Source: Bacteroidales bacterium (GTDB lineage Bacteria; Bacteroidota; Bacteroidia; Bacteroidales; JAAUTT01). Taken from it: 23,224 bases of DNA. Below the pieces are notes generated by a model. It saw only the letters and a list, made by a program, of their open reading frames with translations. It made no database searches and was not told the DNA's origin. This document shows, piece by piece, positions 7,601 to 14,824 of the stretch. Every line of letters starts with the position of its first letter. Position 1 is the stretch's first letter. The position numbers and the translations under genes are program-made. The stretch spans positions 1-23,224 of the forward strand of contig JANXXY010000070.1 in the NCBI GenBank assembly GCA_025350365.1, written 5' to 3'.

Positions 7601-9127
7601 GTTAAATAACCGTTGTGGTTTTTTCGAGAACAATGCTAAAGGAGTATCATTACCCATGGACGATATGGGCTCCTTTCCTTCTACAGCCATTGGTATAATT
7701 AAATGCTCAATATCTTCTTTGGTATATCCGAAGGTGCGGATAAGCTTTTCATAATCCTTCACTGCCGGAGATATTTCCTTGGCAGAAGCAATATCATCAA
7801 GGTTAATCCGGTTTTGATTAAGCCATTCAAGATAAGGCTGTTCCTTCGAAAGTTTATCCTTTAACTCATTGTCATAATATAATTTACCTTCTTGAGTATC
7901 AACCAGCAACATTTTGCCGGGACGCAACCGCCCCTTTTCTTTAATTTGATCAGGAGCAAATGTTTGAACACCAACCTCAGAACCAATGATTAAAAGATTA
8001 TCGTTGGTGATGATATACCTGGAGGGGCGCAGTCCGTTACGATCGAGCATGCCACCTGCATACCTGCCATCAGAGAATACAAGCGAAGCGGGTCCGTCCC
8101 ATGGCTCCATAAATGTAGAGTGGTATTCGTAAAAAGCTCTTAGTTCAGGAGATATTGGGTTTTTCTTATTCCATGATTCAGGAACCATCATAGCCAAGGC
8201 ATGTGGCAAGGATTTTCCGGCCATGGTGAGAAATTCGAGTACGTTATCGAGTGATGCTGAATCACTTTTCGAAGGCTCAATGATTGGATATATATCTTTC
8301 AAATCGCCAAGTGCATCCGATTTAAGAATTGATTCTCGGGCTTCCATCCAGAAACGATTCCCCTTGATAGTATTTATTTCTCCATTATGACCCAACATGC
8401 GGAAAGGTTGCGCCAAGTCCCAGGTTGGAAAGGTATTTGTGCTAAATCTGGAGTGAACCAGTGCTATGGCGCTAGTAAAGTTTTCGTTGGTTATATCCAG
8501 AAAATACGGACGTAACTGCAATGATGTTAACATCCCCTTGTATATAATTCGTTTACTCGAAAGACTAGGCAAATAGAAAGCGCGTTTATGTATTATATCT
8601 GAGTTCAGGATGGTTTTTTCAATTTTCTTTCGCACGATATACAGCTTACGTTCAAGGACTTCCTGATCGTAACCACCTACAACAAAAATCTGTTTGATGA
8701 CTGGTTCCGAGGATTTTGATATTTCACCAAGAATACTACTGTTAACAGGCACATCACGGATTGCAAGGACTTTTAATCCTTCATTTTGAACTGCCCCGGT
8801 CAATTTTTCAATGCAAAAATCAGCCTCCCGTTTATCGGTTGGAAGAAAAATTAACCCTGTACCATACTTTCCGCGTTCAGGAACGGCAATTCCCTGAAGT
8901 AAAATAAACTCATGAGGTATCTGAAGTAATATACCTGCACCATCACCTGTTTTGTTGTCAGCGCTTTCGGCACCACGATGACATAGGTTCTCAAGAACCT
9001 GTAAACCACGTTCAATAATTTCGTGAGATTTGTTCCCCCCAATCTGAACCACCAACCCAATTCCACAACTGTCATGTTCGTGTGCCGGATTGTATAGACC
9101 TGCAGCAGCAGGATAACCATCTTGCAT
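4619..9127 (-). CDS. gltB: Glutamate synthase large subunit
   Basis: The 1502-residue alpha subunit converts glutamine plus 2-oxoglutarate to two glutamates. The class II glutaminase domain is N-terminal. Its nucleophile C21 lies in HDSCGIG, so the first 20 residues are a propeptide removed to expose Cys, as in other GltB proteins. The central region and the FMN-binding TIM-barrel synthase domain follow (MSYGSISREAHEALA, TGEGGEDPERY, GAKPGEGGQLPG, then SGCEGGTGASP). The [3Fe-4S] cysteine motif CxxxxxCxxxxC is in MMRKCHLNTCPVG (near residues 1116-1128). The C-terminal beta-helix (GXGXG) domain contains GKGLSGGKIIV and GGLAYV. Length is standard and no motif is missing. Expression is probably controlled by the leader at 9175-9341. 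Confidence 0.98.
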   Translation of the reverse strand: MQDGYPAAAGLYNPAHEHDSCGIGLVVQIGGNKSHEIIERGLQVLENLCHRGAESADNKTGDGAGILLQIPHEFILLQGIAVPERGKYGTGLIFLPTDKREADFCIEKLTGAVQNEGLKVLAIRDVPVNSSILGEISKSSEPVIKQIFVVGGYDQEVLERKLYIVRKKIEKTILNSDIIHKRAFYLPSLSSKRIIYKGMLTSLQLRPYFLDITNENFTSAIALVHSRFSTNTFPTWDLAQPFRMLGHNGEINTIKGNRFWMEARESILKSDALGDLKDIYPIIEPSKSDSASLDNVLEFLTMAGKSLPHALAMMVPESWNKKNPISPELRAFYEYHSTFMEPWDGPASLVFSDGRYAGGMLDRNGLRPSRYIITNDNLLIIGSEVGVQTFAPDQIKEKGRLRPGKMLLVDTQEGKLYYDNELKDKLSKEQPYLEWLNQNRINLDDIASAKEISPAVKDYEKLIRTFGYTKEDIEHLIIPMAVEGKEPISSMGNDTPLALFSKKPQRLFNYFRQLFAQVTNPPIDPIREELVMSLTGYIGSTQQNMLDASPDLCKMIKLKSPVITNTQFDIIKNLRYKGFSTLVLPMLFPVAEGGNGLEKAIADLCLKAEEAVDAGKNFLILSDRGVNETWAPIPSVMAVSSVHHYLIDKRKRMQIDIVVETGEPRDVTHFALLFGYGASAINPYLAFAVLDTLIHERAIQADYHTAEYNYIKSINKGILKILSKMGISTLRSYRAAQIFEIIGIKDDVVNKYFAGTDSRIGGIGIEEIAIEALQPHKEAFLENNNLNLVPNPGFYNFRKNGEEHSWNPESIALLQWATRTNDYKKFKEYVNVVNEKKEKIFLRDFLTYKRKPIDISQVEPLSEITRRFVTGAMSYGSISREAHEALAMAMNKLGGRSNTGEGGEDPERYKLRSDGLSTRSAIKQVASGRFGVTTEYLVNADELQIKIAQGAKPGEGGQLPGYKVDKIIAKTRHSIPGISLISPPPHHDIYSIEDLAQLIFDLKNVNPNAVVSVKLVSESGVGTIAAGVAKAKADLILISGCEGGTGASPTSSIKFAGLPFEMGIAETQQVLVKNNLRGQVRLQTDGQLKTGKDVIIAAILGAEEYGFSTSALITLGCIMMRKCHLNTCPVGVATQDEKLRKHFMGKYEYLINFFNFIAEDVREILAQMGFTKMDDIIGRTDLLEYVASPDHWKAKNLDLSKFLYIPKENNTNSIRNSKKQIHKIDKVMDRELIKLAASALDNKEKVEITKDINNTDRTTGAMLAGEVAKRYGSVGLPEDTINATFYGSAGQSFGAFLTNGMSFRLEGDANDYLGKGLSGGKIIVVPPKGSIFKPEENIIVGNTLLYGATSGEVFINGLAGERFCVRNSGAIAVIEGTGDHCCEYMTGGRAVILGPTGRNFAAGMSGGLAYVLNEDGNFDYFCNMGMVELSLIEDMADNRELKELISRHFFYTNSPLAQRILENWNDYVTKFIKVLPIEYKRVLEEEKIEALKKKIEKVEYDY

Positions 9128-9174
9128 AATATTCTTTCTTTTCTATCTAGTTTTCAATAAAGCCATTTAAAATC

Positions 9175-9206
9175 AAAAAAGCCACCCTCTTTTCATGAGA
9201 ATGGCT
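9175..9206 (-). terminator. Attenuator terminator in the gltB leader
   Basis: On the minus strand AGCCATTCTC (9206-9197) pairs with GAGGGTGGCT (9189-9180) over 10 bp (two G-U), with the loop ATGAAAA. TTTTTT follows (9180-9175). It lies about 50 bp upstream of the gltB ATG and downstream of the probable promoter (9334-9364), so it would stop gltBD transcription unless it is disrupted. Confidence 0.75.
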
Positions 9207-9246
9207 CCAGATATAATTTGAGTATATTATATACATACCATTCTCA
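9196..9246 (-). promoter_or_regulatory. Predicted antiterminator in the gltB leader
   Basis: On the minus strand TGAGAATGG (9246-9238) is perfectly complementary to CCATTCTCA (9204-9196), which is most of the terminator 5' arm. This 9-bp pairing without wobbles excludes the terminator. The intervening 33 nt include the palindrome GTATATAATATAC. The first three bases of the antiterminator arm are the stop codon of the leader ORF 9244-9318, which would couple the choice of structure to translation. It could instead respond to a ligand or protein; I recognise no known riboswitch. Confidence 0.6.
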
Positions 9247-9318
9247 ATGCATCCTATTTAGATGTTTATACAGGTGTTTGCACGAAATCTGGAAATGCAA
9301 AAATATGATCATTGTCAT
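9244..9318 (-). CDS. Putative gltB leader ORF (24 aa)
   Basis: An ATG-initiated ORF of 24 codons begins MTMIIFLHFQISC and ends LNRMH. It starts about 16 bp downstream of the putative -7 box and stops exactly in the antiterminator arm. A ribosome terminating at this TGA would mask the arm and favour the terminator. A ribosome stalled earlier would allow antitermination. It contains four His codons, one Gln and three Lys, with no run of a single amino acid, so the control signal is unclear. The start could also be the second ATG (codon 3). It is supported only by position. Confidence 0.35.
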   Translation of the reverse strand: MTMIIFLHFQISCKHLYKHLNRMH

Positions 9319-9333
9319 GTTTTTAATTCTGCG

Positions 9334-9364
9334 CTAAAGTACAATAAAATATTAATTTTTTCAA
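9334..9364 (-). promoter_or_regulatory. Putative gltBD promoter
   Basis: On the minus strand TTG (9364-9362, within TTTTTTG) is followed after 20 nt by TACTTTAG (9341-9334), one mismatch from the Bacteroidota -7 consensus TAnnTTTG. The spacing is typical for the primary sigma factor of this phylum. The transcript would start near 9328 and carry a leader of about 200 nt containing the ORF, antiterminator and terminator. Confidence 0.5.
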
Positions 9365-9437
9365 AAAATATTTCTTATTTTATCAAAAACAGTAAGATAA
9401 AAGAGTTAATTGCTTTAAAAGATTGAATAATACAAAT

Positions 9438-10178
9438 TTAATCCAAGGCATCCATCATCTCGTCGGTAACTTCCATATTATGATATACGTTTTGAATATC
9501 TTCATCGTCTTCAAATTCGTCAACCAACCGGAGTACTCTTAAACCTTGTGATACTTCCAGACTTTTGGTTTCCTGTGGAATTCGTTGTAAGGACGCATTT
9601 TCAGCCTCAATACCCATTTGATCCAGCTTTTTTTGAACCAGACCAAAGTCTTCTAAGGCTGTTGTTATTACGATAGTATCATCCTGAATATCAATTTCAT
9701 CTGCTCCTGAATCAATAATTTCAAGCTCAAAATCATCCAAATTAAGGTTCCCTTTAGGAATAGTGATCACACCTTTACGATCAAACATAAAGCCAACTGA
9801 CCCGTTTGTTCCCAAACTACCACCTCGTTTGCTAAATAACGAGCGGATATTACTCACTGACCGTTGAGTATTATCGGTTAAACACTCAATAAATACAGCA
9901 ATTCCATTTGGTGCATATCCTTCGTATGTAATTTCCACAAGGGAAGTATTGTCCTTATCCGCTTTACTTAATGCACGTTGAATATTATCTTTGGGCATAT
10001 TTGCACCTTTGGCATTATTTAAAGCAAGGCGCAACCGTGGATTATTATCCGGGTCAGTTCCGCTTTCACGCACCGAAATAGTGATTTCTTTAATAATCCG
10101 TGAGAAAATCTTCGAACGCTTGGCATCAATAGCTCCTTTTTTCCGCTTAATGGTTGACCATTTATTATGTCCTGACAT
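9438..10178 (-). CDS. yebC: YebC/PmpR family protein
   Basis: The 246-residue cytoplasmic protein shows the invariant family start MSGHNKWSTIKRKKGAIDAKR, followed by FSRIIKEITISVRESGTDP and NMPKDNIQRALSKA. The middle GGSLGTNGSVGFMFDRKG and the acidic C-terminus match the three-domain YebC fold. Members were long annotated as transcriptional regulators (PmpR). More recent work links the family to translation, relieving ribosome stalling at proline-rich stretches. The sequence does not say which role applies here. It is upstream of gltB on the same strand, 310 bp away with a promoter and terminator in between, so it is probably a separate unit. The ATG at 10178 gives the conserved N-terminus exactly. 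Confidence 0.95.
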   Translation of the reverse strand: MSGHNKWSTIKRKKGAIDAKRSKIFSRIIKEITISVRESGTDPDNNPRLRLALNNAKGANMPKDNIQRALSKADKDNTSLVEITYEGYAPNGIAVFIECLTDNTQRSVSNIRSLFSKRGGSLGTNGSVGFMFDRKGVITIPKGNLNLDDFELEIIDSGADEIDIQDDTIVITTALEDFGLVQKKLDQMGIEAENASLQRIPQETKSLEVSQGLRVLRLVDEFEDDEDIQNVYHNMEVTDEMMDALD

Positions 10179-10448
10179 AAAAAAATTCTTATTTAAATAA
10201 TTAGTTTCTCTGTAAAAAAGTTAGGTAAATTTTTAGTTTAGTCTAATTTATCAATAATTAACATATTGAAATACATATAAATAAATAAACATTGCCTTTA
10301 AATCGTATATTTTGCAACTATTTGATTTTAAATGTTAATTAAAATTTTACCAAAGTGTTATCTTAATACTTCAGTATATTTTTTTAAGGTACTGATAATG
10401 AGTGCAAATACAAAAAATGAATTAATCGTAACTAATTATTAGCCAATT

Positions 10449-10547
10449 ATTTTCAAATTATCTCATTTTCAAATTTTCAAATTTAACGACGTGTTGTTAT
10501 CTATAAACGGATGGTAAAAATAAGAAAATGCTTTTGAATTTGAAAAT
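10449..10547. repeat. ATTTTCAAATT repeat cluster in the yebC-miaB gap
   Basis: The 11-mer ATTTTCAAATT occurs three times directly (10449-10459, 10465-10475, 10473-10483, the last two overlapping) and once inverted (10537-10547). A long AT-only hairpin is therefore possible. The 476-bp gap between yebC and miaB otherwise holds no convincing gene: only a 14-codon ORF at 10398 and the dyad and promoter near 10578-10634. Confidence 0.5.
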
Positions 10548-10577
10548 ACATTTTCCTCAGTACTGGCTAGTGATTAC

Positions 10578-10620
10578 TAAGTACTCTGTCTTAGTACTTA
10601 CAACTTGATACTTACGACTT
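10578..10620. repeat. Dyad and direct repeats upstream of miaB
   Basis: TAAGTACT (10578-10585) and AGTACTTA (10593-10600) form a perfect inverted repeat with a 7-bp centre. Overlapping it, TACTTACAACTT (10595-10606) is repeated as TACTTACGACTT (10609-10620), 14 bp apart with one mismatch. The elements abut and overlap the proposed -33 box of miaB, so they could be an operator. They may equally be a Bacteroidota intergenic repeat. Confidence 0.4.
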
Positions 10621-10634
10621 TTATCTTAACTTTA
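10605..10634 (+). promoter_or_regulatory. Putative miaB promoter
   Basis: TTG (10605-10607) and TAACTTTA (10627-10634, one mismatch from TAnnTTTG) are separated by 19 bp, the expected spacing. The start point would fall near 10640, leaving a 5' leader of about 15 nt before the ATG at 10655. Confidence 0.4.
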
Positions 10635-10654
10635 CCCCAAAATAATAATTTAGA

Positions 10655-12061
10655 ATGTCTGTACCTGAAAAAAACATAACTATAGCAGCCAGAGAGTTCC
10701 GTTTTACACCTGAATTTACTGCAAATTCTCCAAAAGTTTTTATGGAAACATATGGTTGCCAGATGAACGTGAGCGACAGCGAAGTGGTAGTTTCTATTTT
10801 AAAACAAAATGGATACCTGTATACTGATAAAATGGAAGAAGCTGATCTTATTCTCATTAATACCTGTTCTATTCGCGAAAATGCCGAACAACGTGTGCGT
10901 GGTCGCCTGGACATTTTTCGATTGATGAAAAAAAAGAGACCATCGATACTGATAGGTGTTATCGGCTGTATGGCTGAGCGATTGAAAGAAAAACTACTTG
11001 AAGAAGAAAAAATGGTGGATCTTGTGGTTGGACCAGATAGTTACCGGGATCTTCATAAGCTAGTTCAGCAGGCGGGTACCGGTCAAAAAGCCATAAACGT
11101 GTTGCTTTCACGCGAAGAAACATATGCCGATATCAGTCCCGTGCGCCTGGACGAAAACAAAATTTCTGCCTTTGTTTCCATTATGCGTGGATGCAACAAT
11201 ATGTGTGCTTATTGTGTAGTGCCCTATACTCGCGGAGGTGAACGTAGCCGCGATGCCCAAACTATTCTTCGGGATGTTCGTGAACTTATTGAACTGGGAT
11301 ACAAGGATGTTACATTGCTAGGCCAAAATGTAGATTCGTACCATTGGATGGACAATTCCCGAGGCGATGATATAGATTTTTCCCGGCTTCTTGCTTTAGT
11401 TGCCCAAACAAATTCAAAGCTACGTGTCCGTTTCTCCACATCGCATCCTAAAGATATGAATGATGAAGTATTGAATGTGATGGCCAAATATCCGAATATT
11501 TGTAAATGCATTCATTTACCCGCCCAATCGGGGAGCAGCAGAATACTTGAAATGATGAAACGCGGATATTCACGAGATTGGTATCTGGGCCGTATTGCCG
11601 CTATCCGGAGGATAATTCCCGAATGCACCATCACCACCGATATAATTGCCGGATTTTGTTCCGAAACGGAAGACGATCATCAGCAAACACTCAGCTTATT
11701 GCGTGAGGTTAAATACGATTTTGCCTTCATGTTTAAATATTCAGAGCGACCCAACACTTTTGCACAGCGAAAATATCCTGATGATATTCCGGAAAAAGTA
11801 AAATCGCGAAGGCTACAGGAAATTATCGATTTGATGAAAGAATTATCGGGTGAGTCGAAAAAACTTGATGTAGGTAAAATATTGGAAGTGCTGGCTGAAG
11901 GCACATCAAAAAAATCAAAAAATCAATTGTTTGGACGAACATCGCAGAATAAAATTGTTGTTTTCCCTCGCGAAAATTACCAACCCGGGCAGTATGTAAA
12001 TGTTTTGGTTGACGATTGCACATCGTCTACATTGAAAGGTAAGGGGGTAAAGGGATTTTAG
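10655..12061 (+). CDS. miaB: tRNA-2-methylthio-N6-dimethylallyladenosine synthase
   Basis: The 468-residue radical-SAM methylthiotransferase converts i6A37 to ms2i6A37 in tRNAs reading UNN codons. The N-terminal UPF0004 domain has the three auxiliary-cluster cysteines C35 (TYGCQMNVSDSE), C71 (NTCSIRENAEQR) and C105 (GCMAER). The radical-SAM cluster motif is CNNMCAYC (C180, C184, C187), followed by VVPYTRGGERSR, characteristic of MiaB rather than RimO. A TRAM-like RNA-binding domain occupies about the last 65 residues. Its length is typical. It is flanked by repeats on both sides, with no terminator visible downstream. It starts at the ATG at 10655; the first 28 residues before VFMETYGC are a usual short extension. 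Confidence 0.96.
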   Translation: MSVPEKNITIAAREFRFTPEFTANSPKVFMETYGCQMNVSDSEVVVSILKQNGYLYTDKMEEADLILINTCSIRENAEQRVRGRLDIFRLMKKKRPSILIGVIGCMAERLKEKLLEEEKMVDLVVGPDSYRDLHKLVQQAGTGQKAINVLLSREETYADISPVRLDENKISAFVSIMRGCNNMCAYCVVPYTRGGERSRDAQTILRDVRELIELGYKDVTLLGQNVDSYHWMDNSRGDDIDFSRLLALVAQTNSKLRVRFSTSHPKDMNDEVLNVMAKYPNICKCIHLPAQSGSSRILEMMKRGYSRDWYLGRIAAIRRIIPECTITTDIIAGFCSETEDDHQQTLSLLREVKYDFAFMFKYSERPNTFAQRKYPDDIPEKVKSRRLQEIIDLMKELSGESKKLDVGKILEVLAEGTSKKSKNQLFGRTSQNKIVVFPRENYQPGQYVNVLVDDCTSSTLKGKGVKGF

Positions 12062-12096
12062 ATTGTAGATTGTAGATTGTAGATTGCAGATTGTTG
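12062..12096 (+). repeat. ATTGTAG heptamer array directly after the miaB stop
   Basis: Starting at the base after the miaB TAG, ATTGTAG occurs three times, then ATTGCAG and ATTGTTG: five 7-bp units. A related TTTTAGATTGGGG follows. The rest of the 303-bp gap to 12365 is AT-rich with pyrimidine-rich stretches (TTTACTTCTC) and no gene that I can support. The array copies the end of the stop-codon context, suggesting slippage. Confidence 0.75.
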
Positions 12097-12364
12097 GTTT
12101 TAGATTGGGGCTTCCTACTTCTTTTACTTCTCTAATTCTTTACTTCTTTATTTCTCCTTTATTGAAATATCTGTAAAATTTACTGAAAAACTTTTAATTT
12201 TCCCGTAGGGTAAAAAAAGGCTCATGGATCAGTATATTAACGGATAAAATTCTTTAGTCAAAAGAACTCTAATCGTAAAATGTTGTTTAATAAATAGGCA
12301 ATTTCAATTTCTGGTTTTTCCTGTTTGTTGACAAAAACTTAAAATTAATTCTAAATTTACAGCC

Positions 12365-14779
12365 ATGAGATCTTTTTCGAGGATTTTGCTGATAACCCTA
12401 ATTGCCATACCTGTATTTATTTCGTTGGCATTGGTTAATCAAAGGTTCACAGACGACCTTAGGATAGAAAAGATATTGAAGCAGCTTGATCTCTTTCGAA
12501 CTAAATACAAACAACAGAAAATATATCTTCATTCCGACAAGGAAACTTACATGGCCGGGGAAACCATTTGGCTGAAGGCATATTTAATGGAAGCAACCAC
12601 TCTTTTGCCCGATTCTGTTAGTAAAGATATATATGTTGATTTGATCGATTTTACGAACAATCATGTTCGAAGCATCATAATCCGCAACAAAAAAGGATTT
12701 TCAAACGGTGATATCCTGTTAAGTGATACATTACCAGAAGGTAATTATCAATTGCGTGCTTACACTAACTGGATGCGAAATTTCGATGAAGATTTTTTCT
12801 ATAATAAATCGATAGAGGTTAAAAATCCAAATTACGAAAATATTGTCACTACAAAGCGATTGAAGGATATTAAGAATTATAACAAAAGGTTTAAAAAAAC
12901 GGAAAGACAACTAGTGTTGAATTTCTTCCCTGAAGGCGGTTACCTGATAAATGGTTTTCAAGGTAAAGTAGCTTTCAAATCAGAAAATAAGCTGGGGCAA
13001 ACTGTGAATGTAACGGGTAGTGTTTTTGATGATAAAGGAACGGAAGTAACTACCTTTCAAAGTGTGCATCTGGGGTTAGGAAATTTAGAATATAAACCTG
13101 AAAAAGGCAGGAAGTATGTGGCAAAAGTCACGTATGAAGATGGAAAAATCGAAAAATTTCCATTGCCTCCAGCTCTTGACAACGGTATATCGATGACCAT
13201 TAATCCATTTGATAAAAATGATATTATCGTTTCAGTGTATGGACACCGCCCGGTTTCAGAGAATATTGCATCCAACGAAGTAATTATTGTAGGCCAGTGT
13301 CGAGGCATGGTTTTATATGTTTCCAAAGGTGAATTGAAAGATAAACCGCTCGTGTCACATATCGCAAAAAAATTGTTTCCATCCGGTGTAGTGCAGATTA
13401 CTGTATTTGATGCACGGAATGAGCCTCAATGTGAACGCCTTGCATTTATCGACCCAGTTATTGAATCAGATATAAACGAGGTTGTAGTAACAACAACTAA
13501 AAACGACAACGATATTGTTTATCAGATAGAAATTGTAAAACCAAACGGAGCTCCTGTTATAAGCAATCTTTCACTTACAATTCAGGAATTAACAAACAAT
13601 ACAAAATCGGTTACCGAAAATATTCTTACAAATTTACTACTAACCTCCGATTTAAAAGGGCATATTGAAAATCCATCCTACTATTTCAATTCGGCGAATA
13701 AGGATGCGGCTAAACATCTCGACCTTATAATGATGACTAATGGTTGGCGTAGGTTTGTATGGAAAGACCTTATGGCAAACCGCTTCCCTTTGTTGACTTT
13801 TAAACCCGCTGAAGGTATAGCTATCGGAGGTAAAATTACCCGCGATTTTTTCGGTATTCCCATTGCAAACAGTAAGGTGAAACTCACTGTAATGGATTCA
13901 TATAACGATCAGTTCGAAACAATTACCGATAGTCACGGAAATTTTCTCTTTAAGGATCTTAATTACGAAGACACTATAAATGTTAAAATTGAGGCTTTTA
14001 AACCGTCCGGCGGTAAAGGTGTTCAAATTGTTGTAGGTGATACCATTGTTCCCAAGATATCGACAAAAACGAATGTTTCGCTACGATATGCTGACTACCC
14101 AAAAAATAAAATAAAAACTAATAACCGCCGTGAAAGAATCGAATTTAAAAAGAATTACAAAGGAAGGCCTGAACCTCCAAATCAGGATATGAAAATCCAT
14201 AGTACACCAAACGATGTGATCTATGTAAAAGATGATGTCGATTCTTATTCTAATATTTTACAATACATGCAGGGAAAGGTTGCAGGAGTTTCAATCACGG
14301 GAAATAAGGTAATTATTCGTGGTGTGAATACATTTTATTCCGGAACTGATCCTCTTTTTTTGCTGGACGGCGTTCCAATTGATGGAGGGACAGTTTCAAG
14401 CATTAATCCGAAAGATATATCCATTATTGAAGTATTGAAAGGGCCTGAATGTGCCATATATGGAAGCCGGGGTGCAAATGGGGTGATTGCATTTTATTCG
14501 AGGCGAGGGCAGTTTATGAAACGAGGCGTAATTGAATTTGGAATGCAGGGATATTACAAAGCAAGAGAGTTCTATGTACCAGGCTATTCTTCCTGGGAAT
14601 ATAAACCAACAGATTATAATGTTCCTCGAACTCTTTTGTGGAAACCAACCATAATTACCGATTCCACCGGAGTGGCAACCGTAACTTTCAAGAACAAAAC
14701 CGATGTTGAAAAATATTCCATAACCATTGAAGGAATGACATCTACGGGCGAAATAATACATTATATTTCGAATAAATAA
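12365..14779 (+). CDS. Macroglobulin-like / TonB-plug envelope protein (paralogue 1, no beta-barrel)
   Basis: The 804-residue envelope protein has an N-terminal signal sequence or anchor (about 7-24, no lipobox). Residues 51-151 match an MG2-type macroglobulin domain (KIYLHSDKETYMAGETIWLKAY, then LPEGNYQLRAYTNWMRN). A second such domain begins at FFPEGGYLINGFQGKVAFK (188-206). A carboxypeptidase-regulatory-like domain lies at about 484-545 (GGKITRDFFGIPIANSKVKL). A TonB-dependent-receptor plug lies at about 625-715 (LQYMQGKVAGVSITG, LFLLDGVPIDGG, IIEVLKGPECAIYGSRGANGVI). Only about 90 residues follow, including WKPTIITDSTGVATVTFKNK, another immunoglobulin-like strand set. There is therefore no 22-strand barrel and it cannot be a transporter. 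It has no thioester motif, so it is not a classical protease-trapping macroglobulin. Its role is unknown, probably an outer-membrane-associated or periplasmic assembly factor (inference). It is followed 45 bp later by a paralogue. Confidence 0.8.
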   Translation: MRSFSRILLITLIAIPVFISLALVNQRFTDDLRIEKILKQLDLFRTKYKQQKIYLHSDKETYMAGETIWLKAYLMEATTLLPDSVSKDIYVDLIDFTNNHVRSIIIRNKKGFSNGDILLSDTLPEGNYQLRAYTNWMRNFDEDFFYNKSIEVKNPNYENIVTTKRLKDIKNYNKRFKKTERQLVLNFFPEGGYLINGFQGKVAFKSENKLGQTVNVTGSVFDDKGTEVTTFQSVHLGLGNLEYKPEKGRKYVAKVTYEDGKIEKFPLPPALDNGISMTINPFDKNDIIVSVYGHRPVSENIASNEVIIVGQCRGMVLYVSKGELKDKPLVSHIAKKLFPSGVVQITVFDARNEPQCERLAFIDPVIESDINEVVVTTTKNDNDIVYQIEIVKPNGAPVISNLSLTIQELTNNTKSVTENILTNLLLTSDLKGHIENPSYYFNSANKDAAKHLDLIMMTNGWRRFVWKDLMANRFPLLTFKPAEGIAIGGKITRDFFGIPIANSKVKLTVMDSYNDQFETITDSHGNFLFKDLNYEDTINVKIEAFKPSGGKGVQIVVGDTIVPKISTKTNVSLRYADYPKNKIKTNNRRERIEFKKNYKGRPEPPNQDMKIHSTPNDVIYVKDDVDSYSNILQYMQGKVAGVSITGNKVIIRGVNTFYSGTDPLFLLDGVPIDGGTVSSINPKDISIIEVLKGPECAIYGSRGANGVIAFYSRRGQFMKRGVIEFGMQGYYKAREFYVPGYSSWEYKPTDYNVPRTLLWKPTIITDSTGVATVTFKNKTDVEKYSITIEGMTSTGEIIHYISNK

Positions 14780-14824
14780 TGGGATGAAATTAATGAGCTA
14801 CTTTCTAATTAACCAACAAGTATC

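Noticed and set aside
9184..9196. Short ORF ATG-AAA-AGA-GGG-TGG inside the gltB terminator as a Trp-containing leader
   Set aside because: It lies in the terminator loop and 3' arm, downstream of the antiterminator, so it could not control the switch.
10398..10442. 14-codon ORF with a plausible ribosome-binding sequence, 212 bp upstream of miaB
   Set aside because: No terminator/antiterminator or promoter links it to miaB, and its composition is unremarkable.
12328..12359. Promoter TTG-21-TAAATTTA before the first macroglobulin/plug gene
   Set aside because: The -7 box is only 5 bp from the ATG and mismatched. It may be real but the evidence is too weak to list.
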